The notes under the pieces: model-generated
What the model was told of the DNA's origin: nothing
Seen by the model: only the letters and a program-made list of their open reading frames with translations
Databases searched by the model: none
Program-made: the position numbers and the translations under genes
Shown: positions 10,167 through 19,115 of the stretch, one piece after another
Layout: each line of letters starts with the position of its first letter
Position numbering within the stretch: the first letter of the stretch is position 1
Assembly: GCA_036365455.1 (NCBI GenBank)
Contig: JAWQUS010000004.1
Span: 8,377,501-8,441,500, forward strand
DNA: 64,000 nt
Direction of reading: 5' to 3'
DNA from: Macrosoma leucophasiata
Lineage: Eukaryota > Arthropoda > Insecta > Lepidoptera > Hedylidae

Positions 10167-10184
10167 ATCACGTCGGGGTCACCA
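10167..10184 (-). other. Primer binding site for tRNA-Trp
   Basis: On the plus strand ATCACGTCGGGGTCACCA equals the 3' end of animal tRNA-Trp(CCA) including its CCA tail. On the element strand it therefore forms an 18-nt complementary primer site, one base from the 5' LTR end. From memory of tRNA sequences, Trp is the only good fit. Confidence 0.85.
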
Positions 10185-10185
10185 C

Positions 10186-10868
10186 TGTTGAGACTACTTG
10201 TGTTCGTTCTTGATTATAATGAAACTCTTCAGAAGGTTGTAGTAGAATATATTTTTACACAAAAAACAGCACAATTTATACAAAAAAGGAAAATATGAAA
10301 AACCAATAAAATAACAGATAAATAATTAACAACCAATAGGATTTTAGATAATTGATTATGCTATCTCAATTTCTGTCTCTTTTCCGGCACGTGTCGATTT
10401 ATCGGTCAAGGTCAGCGCGGGAGCAATGCGCGCATGCGCGATACGTTCGAAGTTCGGTGAACTCCAGTGCGCATGCGCCAGTCGCCGGTATAAGTATGTG
10501 CGGCGCTCGCTGGCTCGCTCTTTCGCTCGGGGCTCACAGGATGAACGCACGCGTCGCGGGAGCTCGCCGGCTGACGACGCGTGCCGAAGATGTAGACTGA
10601 TGTGGCTATGAGTTCAAGCTGGATCTGAAGTCGTGCGGTGAGTATTGAAGTGGAGACGTCGAAGACTGAAGATGTTAGAGCGTGGTTGCAGATGAAGAGC
10701 TCTAACAGCTCTTTTCAGAGCTACCATCCTGTCTCTGTCGAACGTCATCTGTACAGCATATAGTTCTTTTAAGAACTTTCCTGTCTCTTGTGCGTCAATG
10801 CGTGCTGTACTGAAACAGTTCTTTTAGGAACTATTTCGTCACCGTTTCTACTGTTAGTGGCTGCTACA
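10186..10868 (-). repeat. 5' LTR, full length (683 bp)
   Basis: It is bounded on the element strand by TGTAGC and CAACA (TG...CA). The primer site lies one base away. It contains two GCGCATGCGC palindromes at 10430-10439 and 10469-10478 and three 16-bp palindromes near its upstream end. The boundary could shift by two bases, since GT follows the shared sequence at both LTRs. Confidence 0.88.
10707..10832 (-). promoter_or_regulatory. Three evenly spaced 16-bp palindromes in the LTR
   Basis: AGCTCTTTTCAGAGCT (10707-10722), AGTTCTTTTAAGAACT (10762-10777) and AGTTCTTTTAGGAACT (10817-10832) begin exactly 55 bp apart. Flanking bases such as CTGTCTCT and CTGTAC recur between the units, so this is an eroded 55-bp tandem repeat in which the palindrome stayed conserved. 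It lies in the U3 part of the LTR, where enhancers sit. The truncated LTR carries the same three at 5731, 5786 and 5841. Confidence 0.7.
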
Positions 10869-11069
10869 GTGACATTAACTTTAATTGTGCGGCGCTCCAA
10901 ACGATCTATCACCACTATATCAGGCACTATACAGGCGACAATAGTCCTGTACAATACATCGTGACATGGTCAATTTCGAGGACTGGGTCGGGTGCATACC
11001 TGTAGTACGGCACCTCCGCGGCTTCAAGGTTGTATTCCTTGGTTTAGTCTAGGAATGACTGATTCGCGA
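10869..11069 (-). pseudogene. LINE fragment, C-terminal post-RT domain (distal part)
   Basis: The minus strand encodes VPYYRYAPDPVLEIDHVTMY and then, after a frame break, PDIVVIDRLERRTIKVNVT. This block resembles the conserved domain after the RT in a widespread invertebrate LINE family (the PDIVV-DRKE-type motif). It is the continuation of 12776-12975, separated from it by a DNA element, and its end is cut by the LTR retrotransposon at 10868. Confidence 0.6.
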
Positions 11070-12775
11070 AAAGGAGATGTTGCGAGCTCGGCCCTGGTTC
11101 GTACACGTCCTCAAAAAATGGGTAAATTAAAGAAGAATCCAAACAAAATACAATTAATTTATTCAAGAATATATTTTAGAGTTACAACCACATTTAATTC
11201 AAACGATTTTATCAAATGTATGTTAAACATGGCGGCGATACAGCCGACACTTGGGATCAATCGATTTTGATAGTATTTAGAAAATATTACTTTTTTCTCC
11301 AGGTTCTATAATCAAAATACAATTTAAAAAATGAAAATATCAAAATGACATCGCCCGCCATATTCGCCATGTTAGTTTTGAGTTGCAATTCTAACTGCAA
11401 ATTATGTTTTGTAACTGCAAACAAAGCTAAATAAGTGAAAATATGCAGAAAAAACGTTTTTAAATTGATTTTGCCTGTTTAATTTTTTTTTTATAAATAA
11501 TCTTAATCTTACAGTTTAGGGTGTTACATGCAAAGACACACATAAAACCATTATAGGTTTATCTATGTGTGTGCGGTCTAACCTTCCTTATACGATAATA
11601 GTAGATGTTCGCGCTTACACTTTGCGTGCTTGAACCGGTTGTTCACACGAGTTGGTGGGAGCATCGGCTTGGTCAATTGCAGCGATGACACTATGACGTA
11701 GTGGTGACGCTCTACAATCGCATTGGTTCGCTAGTTTTGTTCCGACCCCTTACCTTCCTCGAATCATGTAATGGAATGAATAGACACTTTTTGATGTTGA
11801 ACGCAGCAGATCTTTTATTTCGTATTTTTCGCATATAATTAATTATCCCATATCGTAACGACAACCGCGTATCGTCAATTTCACGCAAACACATGCACAT
11901 GTGGACCTTCGGAGCCAAATAATAAGAAACAGTATCTACGGAAAATCTGCACGCAACGTTTACGCAGTTACGAAGCATTCCCGAAATCACGCATCGGGAT
12001 ACTGGGATATCGACTACCTGGAGGCTAAGCGCAAGGATAGAATCTGGATTGGCAGTTCTTCAACCATAACACGCAATCTGGTAGGACCAACCAACCATTT
12101 TCCTTTTCCATCACCTCCCGGTTCTCTTTGTGATACGTGTGTTCAACTGATTTCAGTGATAATCGTGCCGTGCAGTTGGTTATTAATTTACTCAATATTG
12201 CTCTAAGCTTATTGCATACATACGTCTTGTGTGCTCCCCAGTTGAGTCTGTTGTCAATTAAGAGTCCGATATAAATGTGTTTATCTACAAACTCAATTGG
12301 CTGACATTCGCGATTACAAATCTGTGAGTGAAGACAGTGGTGACTGTGGGCCACGATCGTAGGGGTGATTAAAGCTATGTTATGTGATGAGTGGATATGA
12401 ATTCCTTTAGTTTTTTGCGCGTTAATCACCAGACCAGCGTCGTGTGCCCATTTACATAAGAGGTCAAAGTTATGCTGCATAATCATTAGGGCTTCGTTAA
12501 TGTTTTTATGTGCAGCCAAAAGACATGTTTCGTCTGCGAATTGATACATGGAACAGTTTTCTATAACATTACACATGTCGTTGACATATAGTAAATATTC
12601 AGTAGGACCAATAATTGAACCTTGTGCAGTACCTTCTTTACATAGTAACTTCTCACTATAGCATTCAGCAACCCTCACGGTGTTAAATCTATTATAATGA
12701 TAATTTTTAATTTTTTTAATGATATTGTGTACAATACATGGCCGGCGGTCCATACATTTTTGCAACATCTCCTTT
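11070..12775. mobile_element. Short-TIR DNA element (GATGTTGC family), copy 1
   Basis: It is bounded by perfect 14-bp inverted repeats, AAAGGAGATGTTGC at 11070-11083 and its complement at 12762-12775. Both ends and the middle match copy 2 at 35299-37600 in reversed orientation, including the interior stretch containing CGCCATGTT and the CCGGCCATGTATTG-type end segment. No transposase of its own is visible, so it is non-autonomous. It carries a LINE insertion (about 11478-12715) and lies inside another LINE fragment. No clear target duplication is seen. Confidence 0.65.
11478..12715 (-). pseudogene. 5'-truncated LINE reverse transcriptase fragment in the TIR element
   Basis: The minus strand encodes about 230 aa of reverse transcriptase. 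It has QGSIIGP (motif B), YQFADETC where FADDT is expected (motif C with Asp replaced by Glu), then GLVINAQKTK and GLLIDNRLNW. The 3' side runs into a T-run on the plus strand at about 11481-11492, which is the poly(A) end. Comparison with copy 2 of the host element shows nothing at the same point, so it is an insertion. It is homologous to the fragment at 31590-32520. The changed motif C and the early frame loss mark it as dead. Confidence 0.75.
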
Positions 12776-12975
12776 CAGGACAAGTTGCTGGTGGATGATC
12801 CTGGTTGTGCCTGAGAGCTTTCCCCGGTCGCGTCGGTGGCATGTCCGACATAATATATCGACCATGCCATCCCTCAGGATAAACTTCCGGTAGTTATTGG
12901 TCATTACCACTTCGTCCATAATTGCACAAACAAAACCTTTGGTTTCCTCGAAGAGCTCCCCGAATCGTAGCCAAT
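12776..12975 (-). pseudogene. LINE fragment, C-terminal post-RT domain (proximal part)
   Basis: The minus strand encodes FGELFEETKGF, then NNYRKFILRDGMVDILCRTC and GTTRIIHQQL. This matches the YRK-I ... CR-C ... IIHQ zinc-like pattern after the RT of a common invertebrate LINE family. The frame breaks at the edge of the short-TIR element and resumes, by content, at 11069. Confidence 0.6.
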
Positions 12976-13046
12976 CGTATCATCATTATGTCGACATTAT
13001 GTATGACCATTATGACTGCATGACTATTTACTACTTTTACCATTAA

Positions 13047-13192
13047 CCCCCTTATTCATAAACGTACATTAGATACGTTTTAGCTATAGAATGCTTTGAC
13101 TTTGTCAGTTGCATTGTCAAATGTGCAGGATAGAAAGAGACAAAGCAGAGATTAGCAACACTTCAGCTAAAATACGTTTATGAATAAGGGGG
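13047..13192. mobile_element. MITE with CCCCCTTATTCATAAACGTA ends
   Basis: A 146-bp foldback. The left end CCCCCTTATTCATAAACGTA is mirrored at the right end, and the subterminal TAGATACGTTTTAGCT is mirrored by AGCTAAAATACG. A related, more decayed copy lies at 56997-57117. The superfamily is not certain and no clean target duplication is visible. Confidence 0.7.
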
Positions 13193-13805
13193 ACTATTAA
13201 TGTAAATGTACTGTTATTTTATTTAATGGAGACAGCACAATACGTGCCATCTACTTTTCTTTCTAATAACTACGACAGTAAAATATTTTGCACTGGGTAC
13301 GTTACCTAAATGTCAGTCCTCGTTGTTACTAAAGTTGCTCTACTGATCTACAGATGTCGCGCTTGGTGATTGCTTTAAATATCTCGACAACTTCCCTTTT
13401 TTTCCCTACAAGTAGGCAGACTTTTTTCGGCGGACTTATCCATCCAGCCTAACAAAATAAAGAGAATTCTCTTTAGGAATATAACCACACACCATACTCC
13501 ACATATGTATTTATTTATTTTGGTAGAAAGGTAAAGCAAGTTCACAGAAGAGGCAATAACGATAAAACCACAAAAATCAAATTGCACAAAACAACACTGA
13601 AACAGCAGGCATTATAAGTTTCTTCACATGAGCATTAGGTTTGTATGGGGTTTAGGCTTTGGCACTCTTAAATCTGTTGACATAGTAAATCTAATGCTTC
13701 TGACCATATTGTGTGGGAACTATTCTAGGTACCTACCTAGTATTTAAAAAAATTTATAACGATTTTGAAGGTGTTAGAAATGAAAACAAACTTAATGTGA
13801 TAAAA
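13193..13805. other. No gene recognised; PSMG2 3' flank
   Basis: AT-rich sequence. I see no ORF with coding character and no repeat shared with the rest of the window. The part near 13806 is the 3' flank of PSMG2. Confidence 0.5.
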
Positions 13806-13815
13806 TTTATTCCAA

Positions 13816-14562
13816 TCAATAAATATCTGCAGGTGGTGGTCGACCAAACAGCAGTTTCCAGGAGACAGGTTGTTTCAATTGCGAAGGCAGGTCTTTTTCT
13901 TCATCAAACAAATGGAATATCCTCATCAAATAATAAACCATATTATATGCATCGGGCACATTATCACCTTCTGAACAATATACATACATGATCAAGCAAG
14001 GACAATTTTTCTGTTCAGCAATTTTGTATAGTAATGATGCATATCCTCCACCAAATATCTTGACATCAGCACCTTCATGTTCATGTTTCACCCAATTTAA
14101 GTTTTCAATTTTATCCCAATATGGACAACTTGATTTTACTGTCAAAAATCTTAAGGGTGAACTTAAAATATGCTTCTTTTCATGAGCATAGCTACTTGTC
14201 ATTACTATCATATCCTGTATATTCCTCTCTTTAAACTTATTTAGAAGTTCTTCTAGGAATTGTTTCGCATATTTATATACCAATGGTGACCTTATTTGTG
14301 CAATGATTAACTTTCTGGATTCAGATTTATAGAAGTCGCACGACCCTGAGAGATACTCAGATTTTAAATTATATGGGTCGTATCCCATAACCGGGATAAA
14401 TGCCGGGCTATATACAGAGCCCGTTTTTTTCATATCCAATGACGAAATTAGTAAATCACAAGCCAACTGCCCAACGTTACCCACAGCGACGCTTGGTATC
14501 ACGAGCGTGTAATTACTCAAATCACTATCATGAGTAAATTTCCAAATATTAATATCACCCAT
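13816..14562 (-). CDS. Psmg2: Proteasome assembly chaperone 2 (PSMG2/PAC2)
   Basis: A single-exon 248-aa protein that spans the whole family length (human PSMG2 is about 264 aa). Near the N-terminus VIPSVAVGNVGQLACDLLIS matches the signature of PAC2. Further on lie SRKLIIAQIRSPLVYKY, the glycine motif FGGGYASLLY, CSEGDNVPDAY and the C-terminal SWKLLFGRPPPADIY; PAC2 proteins typically end in a similar W-LFG-G-PP tail. PAC2 pairs with PAC1 to guide assembly of the 20S proteasome alpha ring in the cytosol. The start is the first ATG in frame, 66 bp from the ATG of a divergent ORF. An AATAAA on the minus strand lies only 5 nt past the stop (13806-13811), so the 3' UTR may be very short. The frame is intact. 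Confidence 0.93.
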   Translation of the reverse strand: MGDINIWKFTHDSDLSNYTLVIPSVAVGNVGQLACDLLISSLDMKKTGSVYSPAFIPVMGYDPYNLKSEYLSGSCDFYKSESRKLIIAQIRSPLVYKYAKQFLEELLNKFKERNIQDMIVMTSSYAHEKKHILSSPLRFLTVKSSCPYWDKIENLNWVKHEHEGADVKIFGGGYASLLYKIAEQKNCPCLIMYVYCSEGDNVPDAYNMVYYLMRIFHLFDEEKDLPSQLKQPVSWKLLFGRPPPADIY

Positions 14563-14628
14563 GTTTGTACTAAATAAAAAATAAACAATGAGAAAAGGTT
14601 AAATTGCAACTTCTTGAGCCACTATTTA
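14563..14628. promoter_or_regulatory. Possible bidirectional promoter
   Basis: Only 66 bp separate the PSMG2 start codon from the ATG of the divergent ORF on the plus strand. If both are real genes, their 5' UTRs and promoter must overlap. No TATA box or other motif stands out. Confidence 0.35.
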
Positions 14629-14811
14629 ATGGTTTTACCTTATACTTGTGACGACACGAAGTCCTATTCGTCCTATTCAGTTGATGAAATAATTAAGGAA
14701 TATGCATTAAGATATGTTCGTCAGTTAAGTAAAGATCCGCAACATAGTTTAAGAAATAAAACTCTTCACTTATATGCCGGACATGATCGACATCGACATG
14801 ATCAGCAGTAA
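14629..14811 (+). CDS. Hypothetical divergent ORF, 60 aa, possibly a first exon
   Basis: The ATG opens a 60-aa frame beginning MVLPYTCDDTKSYSSYSVDE, with a plausible amphipathic segment EIIKEYALRYVRQLSKDP. I do not recognise the protein. Its head-to-head placement with PSMG2 and its coding-like composition favour a real gene. The last residues (GHDRHRHDQQ) run toward a T-run and look like non-coding extension, so the true exon may end earlier; a GTAAAG within the frame (in the codons for LSKD) could be a splice donor. No downstream exon was found among the repeats that follow. Confidence 0.35.
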   Translation: MVLPYTCDDTKSYSSYSVDEIIKEYALRYVRQLSKDPQHSLRNKTLHLYAGHDRHRHDQQ

Positions 14812-14839
14812 TCTTTTTTTTTTTTTTTGGTATTATGTC

Positions 14840-15250
14840 TGTATGTCATCGCTATTACGCATATTGCCAGTGTCAAGTAAAACGATATTTCGTATTTATT
14901 TAAGCAGTGTAAAAGTTAGTTTATTATAGTCATCAAGTATAATATGTAAGTATCAAATAAATAAGTTATGAAGTATAATATGTCAGTCAAGTGAGTTACA
15001 GTCAAGTTATTCGAGTAAAGCGATGGCTACTTTACCAGAACATTTACAATGAAGTTTTGGAGGCAACCTGAAAAGTCGTGTTTTCGCACTGTTATGCTAT
15101 TTCACTATACACGGGCACTGTAATAAACCTATATCAAACAAAATGCCACCAACTTTATTCAATATTACTTAAAAATACACCAAGAAAATGAAATAAAATA
15201 ATAGCACCATACGCCTCTTTCAAGGTTCCCGCCAAAACTCAGTAATCAAA
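14840..15250 (+). repeat. Repeat family A, copy 1
   Basis: An interspersed repeat running from about CGCTATTACGCATATTGCCA to CTTTCAAGGTTCCCGCCAAA. It includes the block GCGATGGCTACTTTACCAG and a segment on protein-free AT-rich sequence. Other copies lie at 33265-33655 (reverse), 35464-35958 and, much decayed, 22160-22590. There is no coding capacity and no convincing terminal inverted repeat, so its class is unknown. Confidence 0.75.
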
Positions 15251-15880
15251 TCAATATTAATTACTCAATAAATAATCACGTTGATCACGACATAATGCAC
15301 AGACTAAACATAATGATTTGTATTTTTTTAGTTTTAATTTGATTTGAATTTGAAGTTTTTTTTTTTCTTAAGATGAAGGTCTGTGGGTCTTTGTTTTTTT
15401 AAATCGTTTTACGGCCACAGATTCAAGTTCTTAACAGAAAATCTTCAGTATTTTTTTAATTAATGAAATGTTGGAGCAAATTCCAATTTTCATTGCTATA
15501 CCGATGATAGTACGGGAGATGCACACTACATTAGTCGTGCAAATGCCTCTCGGACCCTTATCGAGGAAAGCAGGACTCAATTTCGGTCGTTTCAGTCGAT
15601 TATTGGAACGCAGCCGTGATGGTTCAAGTGTGTATTTAGGGATGTAACTTAGCTGGCAAAAAATAGATTTGTATATTAATCGATTGTTTTTAAAACAAGT
15701 ATAATCGATTTTCAAATAATCGTCTTTTCCATACAAATAATCGTTTTTTTTATCGATTTTTATAGTGTTAATTTTTAAAAATCGAAAATCGAAAGCTTTT
15801 ACAATTATCTTTATTTGTTCGTCGAAACAACTTGCTAAATAAAGATAAACAATTTACTTCGGGCCTTAAAATTAAAAAAT
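15251..15880. other. No gene recognised, AT-rich
   Basis: AT-rich sequence with T-runs and a cluster of ATCGATT-type words near 15660-15790. I see no credible ORF and no second copy in the window. Confidence 0.4.
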
Positions 15881-15885
15881 ATATA

Positions 15886-16225
15886 TAGATGGGTCCTATG
15901 TATAAGGGCCAAACTAACTGTTTTACTGGTGGTAGAGCTCCAGTGACGGAGCTCGCGGGCGTAGGCACCACTGCATTACCTAATATACTTGCCGCTAAAT
16001 GGTAGTGTTCAGTACTATCGTGTTCCGGTCAGGTGGTAATGTACGGCCCTGTAATTTCCGGCACAGAGGCATAACACCTTAGGCCTCAGGAGTGATAACG
16101 CATCTGCATTTTGACCTTGGTCTTTGTGTGGGTGTCTATAGGCTGCGGTCATCAATCATCAACATCAATGTGAACTGCATGCTTGTTTGCCACTTCCATT
16201 ACATAAAAAAAACGTTGTAAACGCA
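15886..16225 (+). repeat. Repeat family B (SINE-like, LINE-3'-derived), copy 1
   Basis: A near-full copy of a family seen five times in the window. Landmarks in order are GGTAGAGCTCCAGTGACGGA, GCATTACCTAAT, CAGTACTATCGTGTTCCGG, CTTAGGCCTCAGGAGTG, GTGGGTGTCTATAGGCTG and CATGCTTGTTTGCCAC followed by an A-run. Such elements are common in moth genomes and are thought to borrow LINE 3' ends. Other copies: 43275-43565 (reverse), 43740-43885 (reverse), 44190-44480 and 54485-54660. Confidence 0.7.
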
Positions 16226-16400
16226 TCTTATCGATATAATTAATCATGTGAGCTTAAAAAAACAAAAGATTTCTGGATAGAAACACGATATTTTACGACA
16301 GTATAACGGCATATGTAACATTAATTTAAACGTACAAGGTCCTAAGAGTAGTTAGAGAGTTATACGCGGGCAAATCCGGCGCGTTTATTTACGTTTTGGA

Positions 16401-16408
16401 CCAATCAG
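16401..16408 (+). promoter_or_regulatory. CCAAT box of a possible promoter
   Basis: CCAATCAG, inside a GC-richer island (about 16370-16450), matches the NF-Y consensus. It lies about 250 bp upstream of a short ORF that looks coding. The promoter role is inferred from these two facts only. Confidence 0.3.
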
Positions 16409-16660
16409 CCGATTTGACACTTATACTACGTTAAACGGGGCAACGGCCGCACTGTGATGAATACAAAATCTGATGAACTGGTCAAGTCAAATCTAACCTG
16501 CTTTAAGATCTCACTTTTTTATAAATTAGTTTATTGTTATGGGTATCCAATAAAGTAAAGAAATATAGTTTAATACGTATACGTATTGTTATTTTGTTCC
16601 TATAAATACATCTTTGGATTTTACATAGAACTAGTGTTTTCGTTAAACAGATTTTGAATT

Positions 16661-16798
16661 ATGGAGGGGTCAAAAGTGGCAACAAGTGGTTCATGTAATA
16701 TTACACTCAGCTCTGGCCAGCCAGTTCTTTTTACTATTGAAAATCACATTGAAAAACTTAGATCAGGCAGTACGAACAAGAATGCAAATTACCGATAG
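16661..16798 (+). CDS. Hypothetical short ORF, 45 aa, possibly a first exon
   Basis: The ATG opens 45 codons beginning MEGSKVATSGSCNITLSSGQ and containing PVLFTIENHIEKL, ended by TAG. The residue mix looks like a real soluble protein and not like translated AT-rich spacer. I do not recognise it. A CCAAT box lies about 250 bp upstream. It may be a small protein or the first exon of a gene whose later exons are separated by the LINE insertions that follow. No obvious strong splice donor is seen. Confidence 0.3.
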   Translation: MEGSKVATSGSCNITLSSGQPVLFTIENHIEKLRSGSTNKNANYR

Positions 16799-16822
16799 AC
16801 CTTTTTTTATTGTGTTTAGGTT

Positions 16823-18305
16823 TCAATCAATCAATCAATTTATTAATTGCTAACATGTACATATACATTACATTAAAGGTCTTATACATATAACACTTAC
16901 ATCAGTAGTTTAGTAGGTACATGGGACCCTTCTATGGGGCATCGCAATATGGAGTACAGAGTGATTTGTCTTGCAGTCATATTAATTTATCAAATAGGTA
17001 CATAATATTGTCATTTGTAGGTATTTAACACATTCTTGATTAATGGCATAATATGTCACAGCGTTAGATAGTGAAAATTTTTAAATAATTACCTACATTT
17101 AAAATGTCAAATAAAAATGTCAATAATTTAAGAATGTTAAGATTACAATAATAAGTCAATTTGATAAAATAAATGTCAAAATAAAATAAAAAAAAGAATA
17201 TATAAAATCCATTTCTCTGTTTATCGCGTAAGAATTCATCGACTGTATAATAGCATTTCAATATTAAATAGGACTTAAGTTTCTTAAGGAATTGCTTGTC
17301 ATTAGTAACAGTTTTCAAATTATTTGGAATATTATTATAAAATTTTACAGCTTTATAATGTGGTCCCTTTCTGTATATATCCATATCTCCTATAGGTAGT
17401 TCTAATAGATTTTGACGTCTTGGATTTTTACAGTATGTAAATAATACATTTAAATTTCGCCTTACGAAATACACTGCTTCCAAAATAAAAATTGATGGGA
17501 ATGTCAAAATACTCTCTTTCACGAAATGCGGTTTGCAGCTATCTCTAGGCTTAATACTAAAAAGAACACGTAAACACTTTTTCTGTAGAATAAATACATT
17601 ATGCGCTTCTGCGCTATCCCCCCACAATAAAACACCATAGCGCAACCACGCGTAGGCATACGCATAGTATGCAGCTAGTGATGCTTCACGGTGCGTATTC
17701 GTTTTGAGAATAGCCAGGGCATACGTGAACTGAGAGAGTTTAGCTTTCACGACTTGGATATGATTTTCCTAAGTGAGGTGGGTATCAACCGTGATCCCTA
17801 ACAGGTTATATTCGTTAACTTCTTCAATATTTAATTTATTCGAAATTTGTGATAAGTCCAGTTTATTTTTTTGACGCGATCGGAATTGCATAATTTTGGT
17901 CTTTTTAAAGTTAACTTCCAGGTTATGTTTAGATAACCAGTTTTGTACCTTCGTAAAACTCTGTGTGATATTAATTATGTTTTCATTGTTATCAGTCTTA
18001 CACTTAAATAATATTGATATGTCATCCGCAAATAATATACATGGATGGTCTAGGACGTCTGGTAATTCGTTAATGTATATCAGGAAGAGGACACAGCCGG
18101 CTACGGTTCCTTGAGGAATAGACCAGTTCGTGTATTTTATTTCAGATTTCGCAATTTGTACTTCACACGTTTCATTGTTATAGGATTCTATTTCGACGTA
18201 TTGTGATCTATTTTTTAAGTAGGATTTAAACCACCCGTGCGCTTTCCCTCGAATCCCTATGTTATATAATTTTGATAGCAGTATACTATGTGAAACTTTA
18301 CTTGA
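16823..18305 (-). pseudogene. 5'-truncated CR1/Daphne-like LINE, one nonsense codon
   Basis: The minus strand runs in one frame from about 18305 to 17064, broken only by a TAG at 17769-17771 where a Trp codon is likely (LGITVDTHLT, stop, ENHIQVV). It covers RT from after motif A: WSIPQGTVAGCVLFLIYINE (motif B), ILFADDISIL (motif C), LEVNFKKTK, then the C-terminal thumb region with RYGVLLWG and LTFPSIFILE. The 3' UTR ends at a plus-strand TCAATCAATCAATCAA run, that is a short GATT-type microsatellite tail, usual for CR1-like LINEs. A 100-bp piece of the same 3' end occurs at 35531-35639. Clade assignment is tentative. Confidence 0.75.
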
Positions 18306-18890
18306 CAGACAAGCAGATGGTCCACCTGATGGAAAGTGGTCAGCTTCGCCTATGAACATTTGCCACACCAGGTGCGAACTGCACCGTTGAGCACTACCAG
18401 GTGTCCAGTCGGTGAGGGTGTGAAAAAAGACGGTGGCACCATGTCAAATAGTTCAGTAGAGCACCCACTATTGTAGAGACGATATAAAACGCACAGACTC
18501 CCAATGTCTCTGCGCAGGCTCAGATGTTCGAGCCTGTAAGTCCCGGGTCGTTAATAATACGAACGTCGCGACTTTGTAGGGAGTCAAGTGGACCAAGCTG
18601 GTATTTGAGGACTGCCGTCTATTCAGTATTCCAGATGGGGCTCCTGGCACTTGGGCCTTATAAAGCTGTAATAGCTGAAATTGTGAAATACTGCCTCGCT
18701 TTGTTAAGCACACCTAGCTTTTTGGATGCCAACTTGGTCTTGCACTCAATATCACTCCCGGATTGCACTTTGCTCGATATGTCAACGCCCAGGATGCCGA
18801 TACTCTTGCCTATGGCGAGCGGAGTTCCCTGGAACTGTGGTGCTACAATGAATGGGGACCTACAGAAATTCCTCTGCAACTATTTTACAA
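18306..18890 (-). pseudogene. Second LINE fragment, RT C-terminus and 3' end
   Basis: The minus strand encodes LGVDISSKVQ, KLASKKLGVLNKARQYFT, then LYKAQV, with the rest frameshifted. This is the tail of a Jockey/CR1-related RT that is abundant in moths (YKAQVRPHMEYCSHLW type). Its 3' end, with CCACTTTCCATCAGGTGGAC, abuts the preceding LINE fragment. Several frameshifts show it is old. Confidence 0.65.
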
Positions 18891-19115
18891 TCAGCTGTTA
18901 CCAAAACAACCTTCCAAGAAGAAAGACTTGCTTGATTTATGTCGATAAAATATTATAGGGAGAATATTTTTTAGTCATTACCAAATTTTAGTAGCATTTA
19001 AGACATTGCAAACAAATGCAATTAATGAAAGCGAAAATAAAGAAAATTCATGACAACTTGAGTAAGATTTACTGATTAATATTGATTTTGGTCGTTTTAT
19101 TACTTGATTATAATA

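Larger units (their letters stand above)
5534..10868 (-). mobile_element. CsRn1/Kabuki-like Gypsy LTR retrotransposon, complete coding region
   Basis: On the minus strand the order is 5' LTR (10186-10868), tRNA-Trp primer site, gag, pol in the -1 frame, polypurine tract, then a 3' LTR truncated by the Jockey insertion (5534-5892 remains). The pol order protease-RT-RNase H-integrase is that of Gypsy/Ty3. Two traits known for the CsRn1 clade are both present: a Cys-His-Cys-Cys gag motif in place of CCHC, and a primer site complementary to tRNA-Trp. There is no env frame. The two LTRs are identical over the 359 bp they share, and gag and pol have no stops, so insertion was recent. A target duplication cannot be checked because the far LTR end lies outside the window. 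Confidence 0.92.

Noticed and set aside
10489..10494. TATAAG in the 5' LTR as a promoter
   Set aside because: It is on the plus strand, opposite to the element's direction. It could drive antisense transcription, but nothing else supports this.
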